Source: Bettongia penicillata ogilbyi (taxonomy: Eukaryota; Chordata; Mammalia; Diprotodontia; Potoroidae). From it: a stretch of DNA of 64,000 nt. The position numbers and the translations under genes are program-made. The DNA lies in assembly GCA_023548195.1 (NCBI GenBank), contig JAJHZJ010000496.1, forward strand, positions 3,740,001-3,804,000. Reading direction: 5' to 3'. Shown in pieces: positions 1-10,959 of this stretch. The notes beneath the pieces are model-generated. The model saw nothing but the letters and a program-made list of their open reading frames with translations. It was not told the origin of the DNA and searched no databases. Position 1 is the stretch's first letter. Each line of letters starts with the position of its first letter.

Positions 1-219
1 TTCTGACTCGTGGCTGAATTTGGGTCAAATGAACCAAGTTGGATATTCTCAAAAGACTTTTCTTTGTAGCTCTATGCTTGCTCCCTTGTTGCAGATATAC
101 AGGCCTTTTTTCCTGTGCTCTTGACATAATCCACATTTGTCTTTCCAATGTCAGTCGTGCTATGCCTTCAGACATGCCCCTATTTACATACTTGTGTGTG
201 TGTGTGCTTCTTTGTCTAG
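1..219 (+). other. FNDC3B: End of an upstream FNDC3B intron
   Basis: Intronic sequence leading to the acceptor at 218-219. It ends in a short alternating GT tract (about 193-206) followed by a pyrimidine stretch and TAG. No separate gene is seen. ATG-initiated open frames here read through the splice site and are artefacts. Confidence 0.85.
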
Positions 220-333
220 TACGGTCCTTATTCAGAGGCATCAGAAATCACCACCGCAGCGGGGCCCCCTGGGCAATGCCGAGCACCTTGTATTTCCTTC
301 ACACCTGATTCAGGTGTCCTAGTAAGTTGGGAG
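220..333 (+). CDS. FNDC3B: FNDC3B coding exon 1 of window (end of one FN3, start of next)
   Basis: This 114-nt exon has phase 0 at both ends and encodes 38 residues. It opens with YGPYSEASEITT, the typical last strand of an FN3 domain, where G-x-Y/F-S-E precedes the G strand. It continues with GPPGQCRAPCISF, a linker and first strand of the next FN3 domain, and ends at VLVSWE with the conserved tryptophan of strand B. The acceptor is TTTGTCTAG and the donor GAG|GTAAGT, both strong. The match to FNDC3B is in the GPPG-C-APCIS region. The acceptor is preceded by a GT-rich rather than purely pyrimidine tract. Earlier ATG codons in this reading area are not starts. Confidence 0.92.
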
Positions 334-946
334 GTAAGTCAAGACCCCACTGGAACTTGGTTTTTGTTTTCTATGTTGCCTTCCCCCCAAATGTACACAA
401 TCATGGAGCATTGAGAGCTAATAAAAAGGGGTTCAGACCTCACCCTGAATGATTAACTAGCTGTGTGACCTTGGTAAATCACGGAACTTACATTCTAATT
501 TCTTTAAAATGTTTGCAAAAGGATTCTTGGGCCAAGAAATGAGAAAGAATGGGGCGGTGGGGGCAGTGTTTCATCCAACATGAAACTGTTGCAGGATTGT
601 TAGTGTAATTGAGTACTAGAGCCTGAAAACCCTGTCCCTGTGTGTTGAGTGTCACTTTCTTGTCTGTCTCGGATGGTTTTATCATGTGATCTGCCATCCT
701 AAATTCTCTTTAAAATGAGTATATCAGTGCGTAGCTTATAGGTTAAAAGACCCTGTATGATTTGTTGGGTTTTGGGGGTTTTTTTGACATCTTATAGGAG
801 TCCCAGATGAAATCAGTGAGCCTGGGAATCCCCCCCCACTTTCTCCTTTCCCCCTACAGTGGTTTTATCCAGTCCAATGTAAACAAAACAAGACTTGCTT
901 TTAAATGAAGTTACTTACTGGTGAAATCTCCTTGTTTTTTTTTCAG
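334..946 (+). other. FNDC3B: Intron (613 bp)
   Basis: Donor GTAAGT and acceptor T-rich CAG. It is short and mostly free of recognisable repeats, with a C-rich and T-rich stretch at about 770-860. No gene or RNA is seen. Confidence 0.85.
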
Positions 947-1096
947 AGCCCTGAAATCTCTGGGGCTGATATATCGGAATATAGATTGGAATGGGGAGAG
1001 GACGAAGAATCCCTAGAAGCCGTGTATCATGGGACAGAGACCAGTTTTGAAATAAAGGAATTGTTGCCTGCTGCTCATTACTGCTGTAGACTACAG
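947..1096 (+). CDS. FNDC3B: FNDC3B coding exon 2 of window (FN3 core)
   Basis: This exon is 150 nt, phase 0 to phase 0, 50 residues, beginning SPEISGADISEYRLEW and ending HYCCRLQ. It is the centre of an FN3 domain: the strand C motif Y-x-L-E-W, the E-strand motif F-E-I-K-E-LLP, and the strand F tyrosine and cysteines in AHYCCRLQ. The acceptor is a T8 run with CAG and the donor is CAG|GTAAGA. Both borders being phase 0 keeps this exon skippable without a frameshift, but skipping would destroy the domain. An in-frame ATG at 905 lies in the intron and is not a start. Similarity to FNDC3B is very high in EYRLEWGEDEESLE. Confidence 0.94.
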
Positions 1097-1214
1097 GTAA
1101 GACCTTCTCATCTTGCTCAAAGTACAGAAAGATTTCTTAGCATTTTAAGGAATGAGCTGCTTTAGTAGGTAGAGAGGTACCCCTGATGAAAAGCAATCAA
1201 GCAAAGGGTAAGCC

Positions 1215-1600
1215 TGGGGGAAGGGAATAAGCATTTGTCAAATGTCTACTATGTGCCAGGCAAGGGAGCAGCTGGGGGACACAATGAACGGGGCACTAGC
1301 CTTGGAGTTGGGAGAACCTGAATTCATATCCAGCCTCAGACACTTGCTGTGTAACCCAGGCCAAGTCACTTCACCCTACTTGCCTCAGTTTCCTCGTTAT
1401 CTCCCTCCCTTGATCCTAACAACACCCCATGAGTAGATGTTATTGTTATCCCCATTTTGCAGTTAAGGAAACTGAGTCAGAGGTTAAATAACTACCCAAG
1501 ATCACACAGCTGGGAAGTATCTGAGGCTAGATTTGAACTCAGGTCTTCCTGACTGCAACCCAGTGCTCTTTCCACTGCACCACCCACATGCCAGCTAGTT
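1215..1600. mobile_element. MIR SINE interrupted by a marsupial-type SINE
   Basis: The outer element reads in the minus orientation. At about 1,226-1,262 it shows the CTACTATGTGCCAGGC part, and from about 1,400 to 1,595 the rest, including AAGGAAACTGAGTC and a degenerate B box (AGATTTGAACTC). Between them, at about 1,265-1,400, sits a plus-oriented SINE starting GCAGCTGGGGGACAC and carrying GTGTAACCCAGGCCAAGTCA and TCAGTTTCCTC. This indicates a younger SINE landing in an older MIR. Borders are approximate and no clear target-site duplication was found. Confidence 0.7.
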
Positions 1601-2349
1601 TATCTTGCTTGGTACAGCACTTTCCAGACATTTGAGACTCTTGCCCAGGACCATGCCTTTGGCTACCAGAGTCATCTAGTAAAACTTATTTACCCGTAGA
1701 AGTTAGTGGAGAGATATGGGATCCACCCCCAAGAGTAGTTGGCATGTAAGAGAGTTTTGTGTGGAGATATTTAAACATAAAAGAGCAAAGCTTTAATGAT
1801 GGAATATCAGCCATCAGCAGGGCACCAACCAGTGGGTGACTGCCTTCTCCAACTATGTCTATGTCTGGACCTGGTTCGCTTTTTGCCTATTGTAGAAATT
1901 TACTGAAATAATCATCTAGTAGGAAAGAAGTTGCTGTCCAGTCCTCTCACTTCTGGGGTTCTGATCGGAGGTGTTCTGGTCCACTCCCTCTCCTTGGGAA
2001 AACGTGTGGGCGACACACTGTATTTTTTTGAGGCCGTCGGGATTAAGTGACTTGCCCAGGGTCACGCACGAGGGTCTGAGGCAGGCTTTGCACAACACAC
2101 TTTCAAGTTTTACCTGAATTATTACCACTTTTTCCCGTTACTTTTCCAAGTCTAGACAATCAATAAAATAGTAAATCAGGCCCTGATTGAGAGCATTTAC
2201 CAACTTCCAAGGTAAAAAATGCTCATGCTGAAAATTGAACAGTCTGCTCTACAGAGCAGTATGTGCTGGCTCCAACACCCCCCTCATTCTGATCCAGCAC
2301 TTTCGTAAACCTTCTAGTGCTGTGGAAAGAGACTTGCTTCTTTTAAGTT

Positions 2350-2592
2350 ATTTTTCAGTCTTGTAACTCTTCATGGCCTCTTTTAGGGTTTTCTCAGCAA
2401 AGATACTGATGTGGTTTGCCATTTCCTTCTCCAGTTCATTTTATAGATGAGGAAACTGAGGCAACTAAGGTTAAGTGACTTGCCCAGGGTCATACAGCTA
2501 GTAAGTAGAATCTGAGATTGGATTTGAACTCATGAAGAGAAGCGTCCCTGACTCCAGGCCTGGCTGCACTATGGAGCCATGTAGCCATCTCC
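2350..2592 (-). mobile_element. Marsupial MIR-like SINE
   Basis: On the minus strand it reads as a tRNA-derived SINE with a long tail of the type seen across marsupials. Visible parts on the given strand are GGTTTGCCATTTCCTTCTCC, GATGAGGAAACTGAGGCA and GACTTGCCCAGGGTCA, plus a B-box-like GGATTTGAACTC. It is close to full length. The family name is left open. Confidence 0.75.
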
Positions 2593-2604
2593 ATTATAAG
2601 TTAT

Positions 2605-2790
2605 TACTATCGCTTATATTTCTGTAGCATTTTAAAGTGGATAGAGCTCTTCCCTCATGCTAATTCTATGAGATAAGTAATGTAGGTTTTGCTGTAGATG
2701 AGGAAAGCAAAGCCCAAAGAGTAACACAGTAAGTGCCCAAGGCAAGATTGGAACCTAGGTCTCCTGAGTCTTGTGCCATGATACTTCCCT
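2605..2790 (-). mobile_element. MIR-type SINE
   Basis: Degenerate MIR in the minus orientation: TCTGTAGCATTTTAAAG, then TTCTATGAGATAAGTA, GATGAGGAAAGCAAAGCC and GATTGGAACCTAGGTCTCC. It sits directly beside the neighbouring SINE. Confidence 0.65.
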
Positions 2791-2839
2791 CCTTACTATA
2801 TGTGTTATAATAATGATATTGTGCTTATTCTAGTGATGG

Positions 2840-2990
2840 AGGTGATGTGGTGTGGTTTATAGTGCACATTGCATTTGGAGTCTGGAAGATCTTAGCTCAA
2901 ATCCTGCCTCTTTGTGACCCTGGGCAGGGCACTCTGGGATTCATGCAACTCCCAAGGACTTACTTTCTAAGTCATGTTATCCATGGGATG
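2840..2990 (+). mobile_element. SINE, 5' part
   Basis: Plus-oriented tRNA-derived SINE head: GAGTCTGGAAGATCTTAGCT, TCAAATCCTGCCTC and TGTGACCCTGGGCAGGGCA. The tail is lost or too divergent to follow. Confidence 0.6.
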
Positions 2991-3399
2991 GAGAAGAAGT
3001 GCACTGAAGTCTTCATTTCAGTCATAGATATTTCCTTTTCTTCTCATCCCTGCCCTGCTTCCTAAGCATAGTTACCCCTTCTGTCCCTGGTATTTTCAAG
3101 AAATGAAAACAGATTTTCCATATGACTAAAATTAGCCCCTTTAAGGACCATACATGACCTCAGTTGATTTTCACCATTTTTCATTGCTAAAATGAATCCT
3201 ACGGTTTCCCCGCCTCCTTAACAGAGAGAACTGAATGTGTTTTGACCTTTTCTTGATGATTCGAGGCCATTATCATATGCATCGTTTTAGATTCTATTTC
3301 TGTCTATAACAGGGACTTGTGATTTCCACTGCTAGGGAGAACTCTCATGGAAGGAAACCCCTTCCACCAGTGTAGCTGCTCTGAAACCAAGCACCTTAG

Positions 3400-3535
3400 A
3401 GAGATGCCCAGAGTACTCAAAGGTTAAATCATTTGCTCAGAGTCACACAGCCTGAGCTCATCCGAGGCAGGATTTGAACTCAGGTCTTCCTGGTTCTGAG
3501 GTTGATCCTCTGACCACTATATCACTGCCTTTTAT
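3400..3535 (-). mobile_element. SINE fragment (MIR-like)
   Basis: Minus-oriented remnant with GAGTCACACAGCCTGAGCT, GCAGGATTTGAACTCAGGTC and TTCCTGGTTCTGAGG. Confidence 0.6.
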
Positions 3536-5959
3536 ACACTCTTATGTTGTTATGATATGATGGAGTATGATATTGCAATGATGTTCTCCAAGAACTCACT
3601 CCAGTGACACCAAGTGGTTCTACCACTGCTCAGTCTTGGGCTTGGTGGCAGTTTCTTAGACCTTAAATTTAGAACTGGAAAGGGCTGTGAGCCATCTTAT
3701 CTGACCCCCTCATATTACAGATGAGCAAGTAGAAACCTCATGCAGTTCAATGACTTCCAGAAAGGCAGAGACGGACCTTCCTTAAACCCACGGTTTCCAG
3801 CTTCGTATCTTCCCAGTATTGACTACCTGGAGGCCTTTGTGTGTTTGTTTGTAAGTTTGGGACTCTAGATAGAGCAGGTTGCTAGTTGAGTAAATAAGTA
3901 ATATTTTTGACTATGATATGTCTGGTTTGCCCCAGGTGGGGGGTGGGGTGGGGTGGAAGGGGTGTGTCTGATGTATACATACTACCACCAGGTGGTGATA
4001 GTGAGTCATGATCACAAAGGCCATGGATAAGATGTGCGAGGCTTCATGGAGGCCCTCCCTCCACTCCCCAAAAGGTTAATTTCTTACAAAACCTAAAGAG
4101 TCTGCAGAACTGATCCAGCCTCTAGAAAGTGGCACATAATTTCATGGATGAAGAGATGTGACCCAGCTATGAACAAACCATTCTTTTATTGTAGAAGTGT
4201 AGATACTTTCTCCCAAACCGCATTATGAATGAATGAATAGCATTTATTAAGCCTTGACCATGTGCCAAGCACTGTGTTAAATGCTGGTGATACAAACACA
4301 AAAACTAAGGTAGTCTCTGCCTCAAGTAACTTATTAGGGAAGTAATGACCAGAGAGGGGTCATTTTGTTGGTCTGAAGAGTTTTAAGGATGGGGAGCAGA
4401 GCCTAGGAAGAATGGATCAAATTGCTTTTTCCAGGTGCAATGGTAGTATTGACTCAGTTATGGTTCCAGGACTGGAAAGTGTTTATGTGGCAAGGGTGGG
4501 GAGGGCAGCACAGGGAATAGTCCACCTAAGGCAGTTAAATCCTAGCTGGAGATGCTGGGATGTAGCAAATCATGCAGAGTATTTACCAAGTCATGGTATC
4601 AGAGGTCCAGGTGGCTGGTAAAAAAATGGCCAGTGTAGGTCCATCAGTGGAGACAACCTTATTATGGTGGGCCATGTGAGACCATCACCAATCAGGAAGC
4701 AGCTGAACTTGAATGAATATCAAGTGATTGCCCGGAGTAGAACAGCAGTGTATGTGGAAGGGAGAAATGCATCAGAACATAGACCTCCACTCTCTCTAGG
4801 TTCCTTGAGCATTTCTGCCTGTGATGGGCAGCCCAGTCCCCCAGCTCAGTCCTTAGTGCAGACCTGAAGAAGCCTCTTTTAGTAAGGACTTTACCCTTCC
4901 TCTAGCAAGGGAACTTGGACCAGAAGACATTATTAATATGAAAAAGCTTTTCCTGAATTGGTTTGTGATTTTAAAATTGTATTAGAAACAGATATGAGAC
5001 CTATCCATAATATATATCACATTTGACAATCTATAACATCCTTCAGTTTGATGGTTCTTTTTCATATTTAGTGTTATCATGAGTCAAAAGACCTCATGTC
5101 ATTTAAGACAGAAGTATCTTGTATTGATAGACTTCTTTCTATAGACCTTTCATCCAGCTTTTTAAAAACACTTTGAGGTGGTTTGTGTTATTTATCCTCA
5201 AGAAATCTTTGGGTAGCTGATGAAAAGCTAACGCATTCCCTTAGATTTTAAAATGAAAGTAGAATCCTAGGGTTTTTGAGCTGGAAGGAACTTTTAGGAC
5301 CCCTTCCTGTTTTATGAATGAGGAGCCTGAGGGCCAGGCAGGTGATGTTACCTCCCTGACATCACCAGGTAGTAAACAGTAGTTTCTTGAGGAGGAGGTG
5401 AGTTTTGTTGTCCTGTACCCCCCAGCCCCTAATATAGTACCTGGCATTCAGTAGGTGATTAATTAAAGCATCCAGTTAAAGTACTTAATTTAAAAATAAG
5501 TGCTTAAAAAGTGTTTGTTGAATTGAAACAGTTGGGAATCTAAACCAGATCCAGTTCTCTTTCCATGGTCACACTTCACCCCCACATTGGCATAAGCAGA
5601 ATATGAAGGAAGTGATGGGCTCTTAGATGTCTTCTTATCCAGTGCCCTGATTTCACAAGTGGAGCTGAAGTCAAAGGTCTCAGTGGGTGGCCAGGCCCAC
5701 CTGTGTGTTCTGACTCCTAGATCGTTATCCTACAATCTCACCCAATTTTATCCCACATGTTCATGGTAGATACAGAGTTTATTATTTTGATTTGCTTTTA
5801 GTATTTATTTTTTAGCATTTTTCTAGTTCCATATTCCCTTTTCTTCCTCCCTTATCACACCATTGAGAATGCAAGCAATGATCTCAGTTATACATGGAAG
5901 TTCCTGCCAAGCCTATTTCCAAATTTGCCATGTGTGCACAGACTTTAGAGGGAGCCTCT

Positions 5960-6260
5960 GTGCACTCGCGCCAAAAGGTACAGTCTTTTCAGCCTCATAC
6001 AGCTGCCTTCCCTTCTTGGTGTGTCTGAGCTCAAGCCTCAACTCCAGTGCCACCTTCCTGCTGAAGGAGGCCTTTCGTGGACCCCTTAGTGATTCAGAAT
6101 TCTCCCTTCCCCTTAGCAATTATCTTTTTTTTGAGATCTGTTCTGTGTTATGTATCTTTTATATATCATTTCTCCCAAGGAGAGTGGAAGCTCTGTAAGG
6201 CAGGGATTTTTCTCTCTGTGTACCTAGCATGTGGTACATAGCAGTGCTTAGAAATTCCTT
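5960..6260 (+). mobile_element. L2 LINE 3' end
   Basis: Sense-oriented L2-like 3' region: CCACCTTCCTGCTGAAGGAG, GCCTTTCGTGGACCCC, a T-rich middle, then GAGAGTGGAAGCTCTGTAAG, GCAGGGATTTTTCTCT and GTACCTAGCATGTGGTACAT. It follows the order of the L2 consensus tail. A 111-residue open frame over this stretch is chance. Confidence 0.7.
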
Positions 6261-7139
6261 CTTTTCATTAAATTACATTCTTATTTCTTCCTCAAAAATA
6301 AGAACAAAATGCTATTTGAAAACAAATCAGAATTCTAGAACCTGACTTTGTTGGGGACCTTAGAGGCCACCTAGACCAATCCCAGCTGTAGCAAGAATCT
6401 CCTTTGCAGTGGACCCAACAAGTGGTCAAATATCCCTCCCTCCATCGCCCCCCACTCCCTTTATGGAGCATGCTCCACTTTTGGATGACACTAAGTGACA
6501 GCATTCACGTTTGTTCCATATGCATCCCTAAGTGAAGCCAGAGGCTAATAATAACCCTGGGTACATTCTGAAACCTTGGGCCTGGCTTCTCAGAGCTCTG
6601 TTTTCTCTGGATGCTGCTGGTTTCACAATATGTTCAAATGTGGTAGGAACTCACCAAGCAAATGCACTAACAGGTCAGAGCATTTTGGGTGCTTGCTTTT
6701 GCTGTTTCTCAATCTGGGACATGCTGGTGGAAACAAGGATAGTTTCCTGGCTGGTCCACAAATGAGGTGGCTGATTGGCCAGTGGAGCGGGGCTGGATTT
6801 CTGGTATTGACATCTTTGAAGAATGTGGCTCGCAGAGAACTTAGGGAAGTATCCTGATTTTCATTTGGTTTTTTTTTTTTATTATTTTGTGAGTTGTAGA
6901 TAATTTCATTTCTCTCCATTTAGCTTCATGACCAGATATGGGAGAACTGAAATAAAGGACCCTTCACCTGCTATCAGCCCCCATCCAGGGCTTCTAGCTT
7001 TCTCCTAGCCTCTGTTTTCTCATGAACAAAATTAGGGATAATAATTACATTACCTGCTTCAAGGGATCATTGTGAGAAAGGCAGTTTGTAAAGAATCATG
7101 GAATTCATATAGCAATGAAAGGTTCACGAAACACTTTCC

Positions 7140-7275
7140 GATTTCCTTATCTGTAAAATGGGGATAATACCACCTACATCTCAGGGTAGATGCAAAGATC
7201 AATTGAGATAACATATGTAAAGATTTAGTTCAGTGTTTGCTTATAGTAGGTGCTATAAAAATGTTAGCTATTATA
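7140..7275 (+). mobile_element. MIR SINE
   Basis: MIR in the sense orientation: TTTCCTTATCTGTAAAATGG, GGATAATACCACCTACATC and ATAGTAGGTGCTATAAAAAT. The tRNA head is missing. Confidence 0.7.
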
Positions 7276-7284
7276 AATATAAAA

Positions 7285-7870
7285 CTACATTTTTGTAGTG
7301 GCAAAGAATTAGAAATCGTGGGATTGCACATCAATTGAGGAATGGCTGACAACTTGTAGTATATGATGTGAGGGAGTTTGTTGTGCTATAAGAAATGACA
7401 GAGGGTGGTTTCAGAAAAACTTGGGAAGATTTATATGAACTGATGCAATGTGAAGTGAGCAGAAACAGGAGAACATTGTACAAAGTAACAGGAATATTGT
7501 AACAATGACTGGCTGTGGGAGACTTAGCTTCTCTCAAGACAATAATCCAAGACCGTTCCAAAGGACTCATGATGAAAATGCTCTCCACTTCCAGAGAGAG
7601 AACTGATGAACTCTGAGTGCAAACTGAAGCATACTTTTTTAAGCTTCCTTTATTTTTCTTGTTCTTTTTGTGTGTTTTCTTTTTCAACATGGCTAATATG
7701 GAGGTATGTTTTACATGACTTCACATGTATAACTGAAATCAAATTTCTTGCCTTCTCAAGGTAGAGGAGGAGCAGGAGAGGAGAGAATTTGGAACTCACA
7801 AGTTTTAATAATGTTTTTTACATATTACTGAGAAATGTTTAGCAAAATAAATTTTAATGTGTGTATATGC
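7285..7870 (+). mobile_element. L1 LINE 3' end, sense
   Basis: This corresponds to the end of L1 ORF2 and the 3' UTR: TGGCAAAGAATTAGAAATCG, GAGGAATGGCTGACAACTTG, GAACTGATGCAATGTGAAGT, then GACTCATGATGAAAATGCTC and an A-rich end near AATAAATTTTAATG. It is 5'-truncated and its reading frame is broken. Related copies lie at about 10,960-11,560 in the opposite orientation and near 61,850-62,340. Confidence 0.75.
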
Positions 7871-7912
7871 AGACACACACACACACACACAATAAAATAA
7901 ATAGAGCACTAG
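7871..7912. repeat. CA microsatellite plus A-rich tail
   Basis: About nine CA units (7,873-7,890) followed by AATAAAATAAATAG. It probably grew at the tail of the adjacent L1 insertion. Confidence 0.85.
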
Positions 7913-8122
7913 AAAGAAATTCAGAGACTATGTAGTACAATGCCTTCGTTTTGTATATGAGGAAACCCAAGCCTGGTAACATTGGATTTCCCAAGGGGTG
8001 ACCATCAAGAATGGGGTTTGAATCCAGGTCTTCTTATTTTCAGACTCAGGCTCTTTCCAGTGGTAACTATTTTAATATTTAATCAATACAATGCCAGCTG
8101 TTTTCTTTGTTTTAATTTCTAG

Positions 8123-8403
8123 GCTAGCAATCAGGCAGGAGCAGGGCCCTATAGCGACCTAGTATCCTGTCGAACACCAGCATCAGCTCCGGATGCTGTC
8201 TCCACACTCTATGTCCTGGAGGAAGAGACCCTCGGTGCCTACCCAGCATCACCTTCCGTGTGCCTTGTATTGAACTGGGAAGAGCCGTGCAATAATGGAT
8301 CAGAGATCATTGCTTACAACATTGATCTGGGAGAGAGTAGCATTACAGTGACTGATGCAACGAGCTACGTTATTAAGAATCTCCTTCCAGAAACCTCCTA
8401 TCG
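8123..8403 (+). CDS. FNDC3B: FNDC3B coding exon 3 of window (end of FN3, most of next FN3)
   Basis: This exon is 281 nt, entering in phase 0 and leaving two bases of an arginine codon (CG|). It starts ASNQAGAGPYSDLVSCRTP, the final strands of the preceding FN3 domain with the N-x-x-G-x-GPYS signature. A proline-alanine linker (ASAPD) follows, then the next domain: STLYVLEEE, LNWEEPCNNGSEI with the strand B tryptophan, AYNIDLG, and LLPETSYR, where the LLPETSY motif leads into strand F. Acceptor TTTCTAG, donor CG|GTGAGT. The match to FNDC3B is strong in LNWEEPCNNGSEI. Oppositely oriented L1 fragments lie in the two flanking introns. Confidence 0.95.
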
Positions 8404-10204
8404 GTGAGTAGACTTTTAGTCAGATTTCCCCCAGAAATCATATTTTTCTGAGATACCAGCACTTTACAGTGTAGGCTCCAAAGTGAAGGAGGGATGAATA
8501 TTGAGTGTTAAGGAGTCAGCGGCCACATGGTAGAGTAGACAGACATCTGGCTTCATAGCCAGGAAGACCTGAGTTTGATTGCCATCTCTAGTCACGCGCT
8601 GACTCTATGACCCCCATCAACCTCTTTTTGCTTTAAACCCCCTTTAAATTAAAAATGGAAGACTCCTCCCTAAAGAATTTTTGCTGATAAGTTGATATTT
8701 TCTATATAAGAAAGGAAAACATCTTGTATTATCAGAAAAAATAGTTCTGACCTCAAGGACTTCTAGGGGTCCCCGGATGACACTTTGAGAACCACTCCTG
8801 GATAACTGACTCTGTGTTTCAGAGAAAGCACTGACCTGCTTTGGGAGATGGAATTCCCTCACCTGGGATTCTCTCTGCCAGTGAAGTCATAGGACTGGAA
8901 AGTTGTTCTTTTTAAACCAGGTGTGCTGAGCTAGATTTTAATCAGGCATTTGCTGAAGCACTGCACTGTGGCAAATCTGCCTTAGAGAAGGGGAGTTTTT
9001 TTGTATCTTTCCCTGTGTGTTGTATTTCAGTCAAAGAACGAGCTGGCCAAGGGCCCTTCCTGATGAATCAGTAACTTATTTAAGAGTACCTGCACAGAGC
9101 TATGAGGGGGTTGAGTTTCTCAACCGAACCTTCTAGCAGTCCACAAAATCTGCTGCATGATTGTTTGAGGAGCACAATGGCAGTGATTATGACCACATCC
9201 AAATTTAGTATTTCAAAAAGAGATGTAATTTTGGTTAAAGGAACTTCTTAACTGTCTTCTAGAAATGGGTAAAAATATATTTGAATAGGTCATGATGTTC
9301 TGGGGACAAAAAGGGGTGGGCAGGGGTGCGTTTTAGGCAAAGAGTCCACACCAAGAGCTTGTGGGAGTGTTGGTTTTGCCTTTTAACCTTCAGGGGCTCC
9401 TCCCTGTTCTCATACTGAGTTTGTATTCCTTCTCTGCATTGCCGTGAGTAGAATTATCCTCTTTAGCGTCAACCCTAATGGAAGGAAGGCTGGGTTGTTG
9501 TTTTAAGCTGAGGGAGATCAGTCAGATCCTATGGGGGTTCTTTTCCCAAATAATTTCTGATTATTATTAAAACAATTTTCCCCACAATTGGCATCCTCAG
9601 ACATTGCCAATGGCCTTTTACTGGGTGTATGAAATCAGCCGGAGACTACCCGGGATGCCTATTTAAAATGTGGTTATTTTTCATTTTGGAGCTGAATTTA
9701 AAATACCCAAGGTTGTTTTCTGGTTCTGAAGGAAATGACCGTGTGTCTGGGCTTGTAGGAAACAGTGGTACAGATTACACTGAAGCTTCTGGTAATGATT
9801 TGCAGACTCTTTCCCCAGTTAGAACTCCTCAAGGGCAGAAATACCATAGGTACTTAATAAATGTTAATTGACTTATATCAGAAAATTACCATTAACTCTG
9901 ATACAAGTTATGTGAAGTTATGACATGTTCTTGGCACCAACAGGCATTGGAATCACTACACAATTTGAACTCAGATCTTCCCACAATTGAGACCAGTTCT
10001 CATATCATTCCTCTCATATGTTTACATATATCCATGTGTATATACATGTGCATATACTTAAAACAAACTAGATTATATTGCAGCTGTTGATAAATGATTC
10101 GTAACAGTCCTCTTGTTCCCTGTTTTTGCCTCCCATAAATTCTTCTGAAGTAAAAATCAGTTCTGTTTATTTCTCCCCCACAAGCACAAGATTTATTGCT
10201 AGGT

Positions 10205-10385
10205 GCCTAATGGATAGATAGATAGATAGGTGGGTAAGTGGGTGGAAGGATGGATAGTGGAATTGGGTGGAGGGATAGAGAGAAGGGTGGATGGAAGGAT
10301 AAAGAGGTGGATGGATTAATAGAGGGATAGAAATGGAGGGATAGATGGCTAGATGGACAGACTGAGAGAAAGATGGAAAGGAGAA
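10205..10385. repeat. Degenerate GGAT/GATA tetranucleotide tract
   Basis: About 180 bp of GATA, GGAT, GGTG and GAAG tetranucleotides, decayed from a microsatellite. On the minus strand it gives long serine/proline/histidine/isoleucine-rich open frames that are not genes. Confidence 0.85.
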
Positions 10386-10959
10386 TTTGATCATTGGTAA
10401 TCAAGTTTTATGTTGTCCTGTATGGCCAACATATATTGAAGAACAGTCTAGAGGCTTATAATCATCCAACAAAGAAATGTCTCGGGCATCTCAAGGTAGA
10501 GGAGCAAAGATTTTATTTTTATTGTCTGATTCTTCACATTTCTCAAAGAGCATCTCGCCTAAGTTGATTTACTTCCACAGTACCCTCCTTCAGTTAGTAG
10601 TTAGAATGGGCTATGAAATCCTTGGAGAGAAACAAATAACAGATATTTTTTCCCTGTCTTCTTACTGGCCATTTGGGGAATTACTCAAAGTCAAGTTGCT
10701 CTCCCAGAGAGAAAGCACCATTCCTTATTCTGGATGCTTAAATCTGTTTAAATGTAAGTATTGTTGTTTTTAAGCTATAAACGTGATCAGAATTCAAAGA
10801 CTTCAGCTAAAATGAAACATTATCTTATTTGAGCCTTTGTAGTAGTATCTGATTAGGAAAACATACCTTTATATTTTATTTAAGGAAGCAGGTCAGTTCA
10901 ATTAAATAAGCTCTTGATTAGAGTCATGTTTCATCTTGATAATTTTGTTACACTTACTT

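Larger units (their letters stand above)
1097..8122 (+). other. FNDC3B: Intron (7,026 bp), SINE-dense
   Basis: It holds a nested SINE pair (about 1,215-1,600), several further MIR-like SINEs between about 2,030 and 5,720, an L2 3' end (about 5,960-6,260), a MIR (about 7,140-7,275), an L1 3' end in the sense orientation (about 7,285-7,870) and a CA microsatellite. The stretches 4,380-4,900 and 6,515-6,960 match no family I can name. No coding exon is missing, because the flanking exons join in register with the human protein. Confidence 0.85.

Noticed and set aside
905..1165. 86-codon ATG-started frame over the 947-1,096 exon
   Set aside because: The ATG and first codons are intronic and the frame runs past a strong GTAAGA donor. 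Only 947-1,096 is coding.
7331..7690. Antisense 119-codon frame
   Set aside because: It lies antisense to a truncated L1 3' end.
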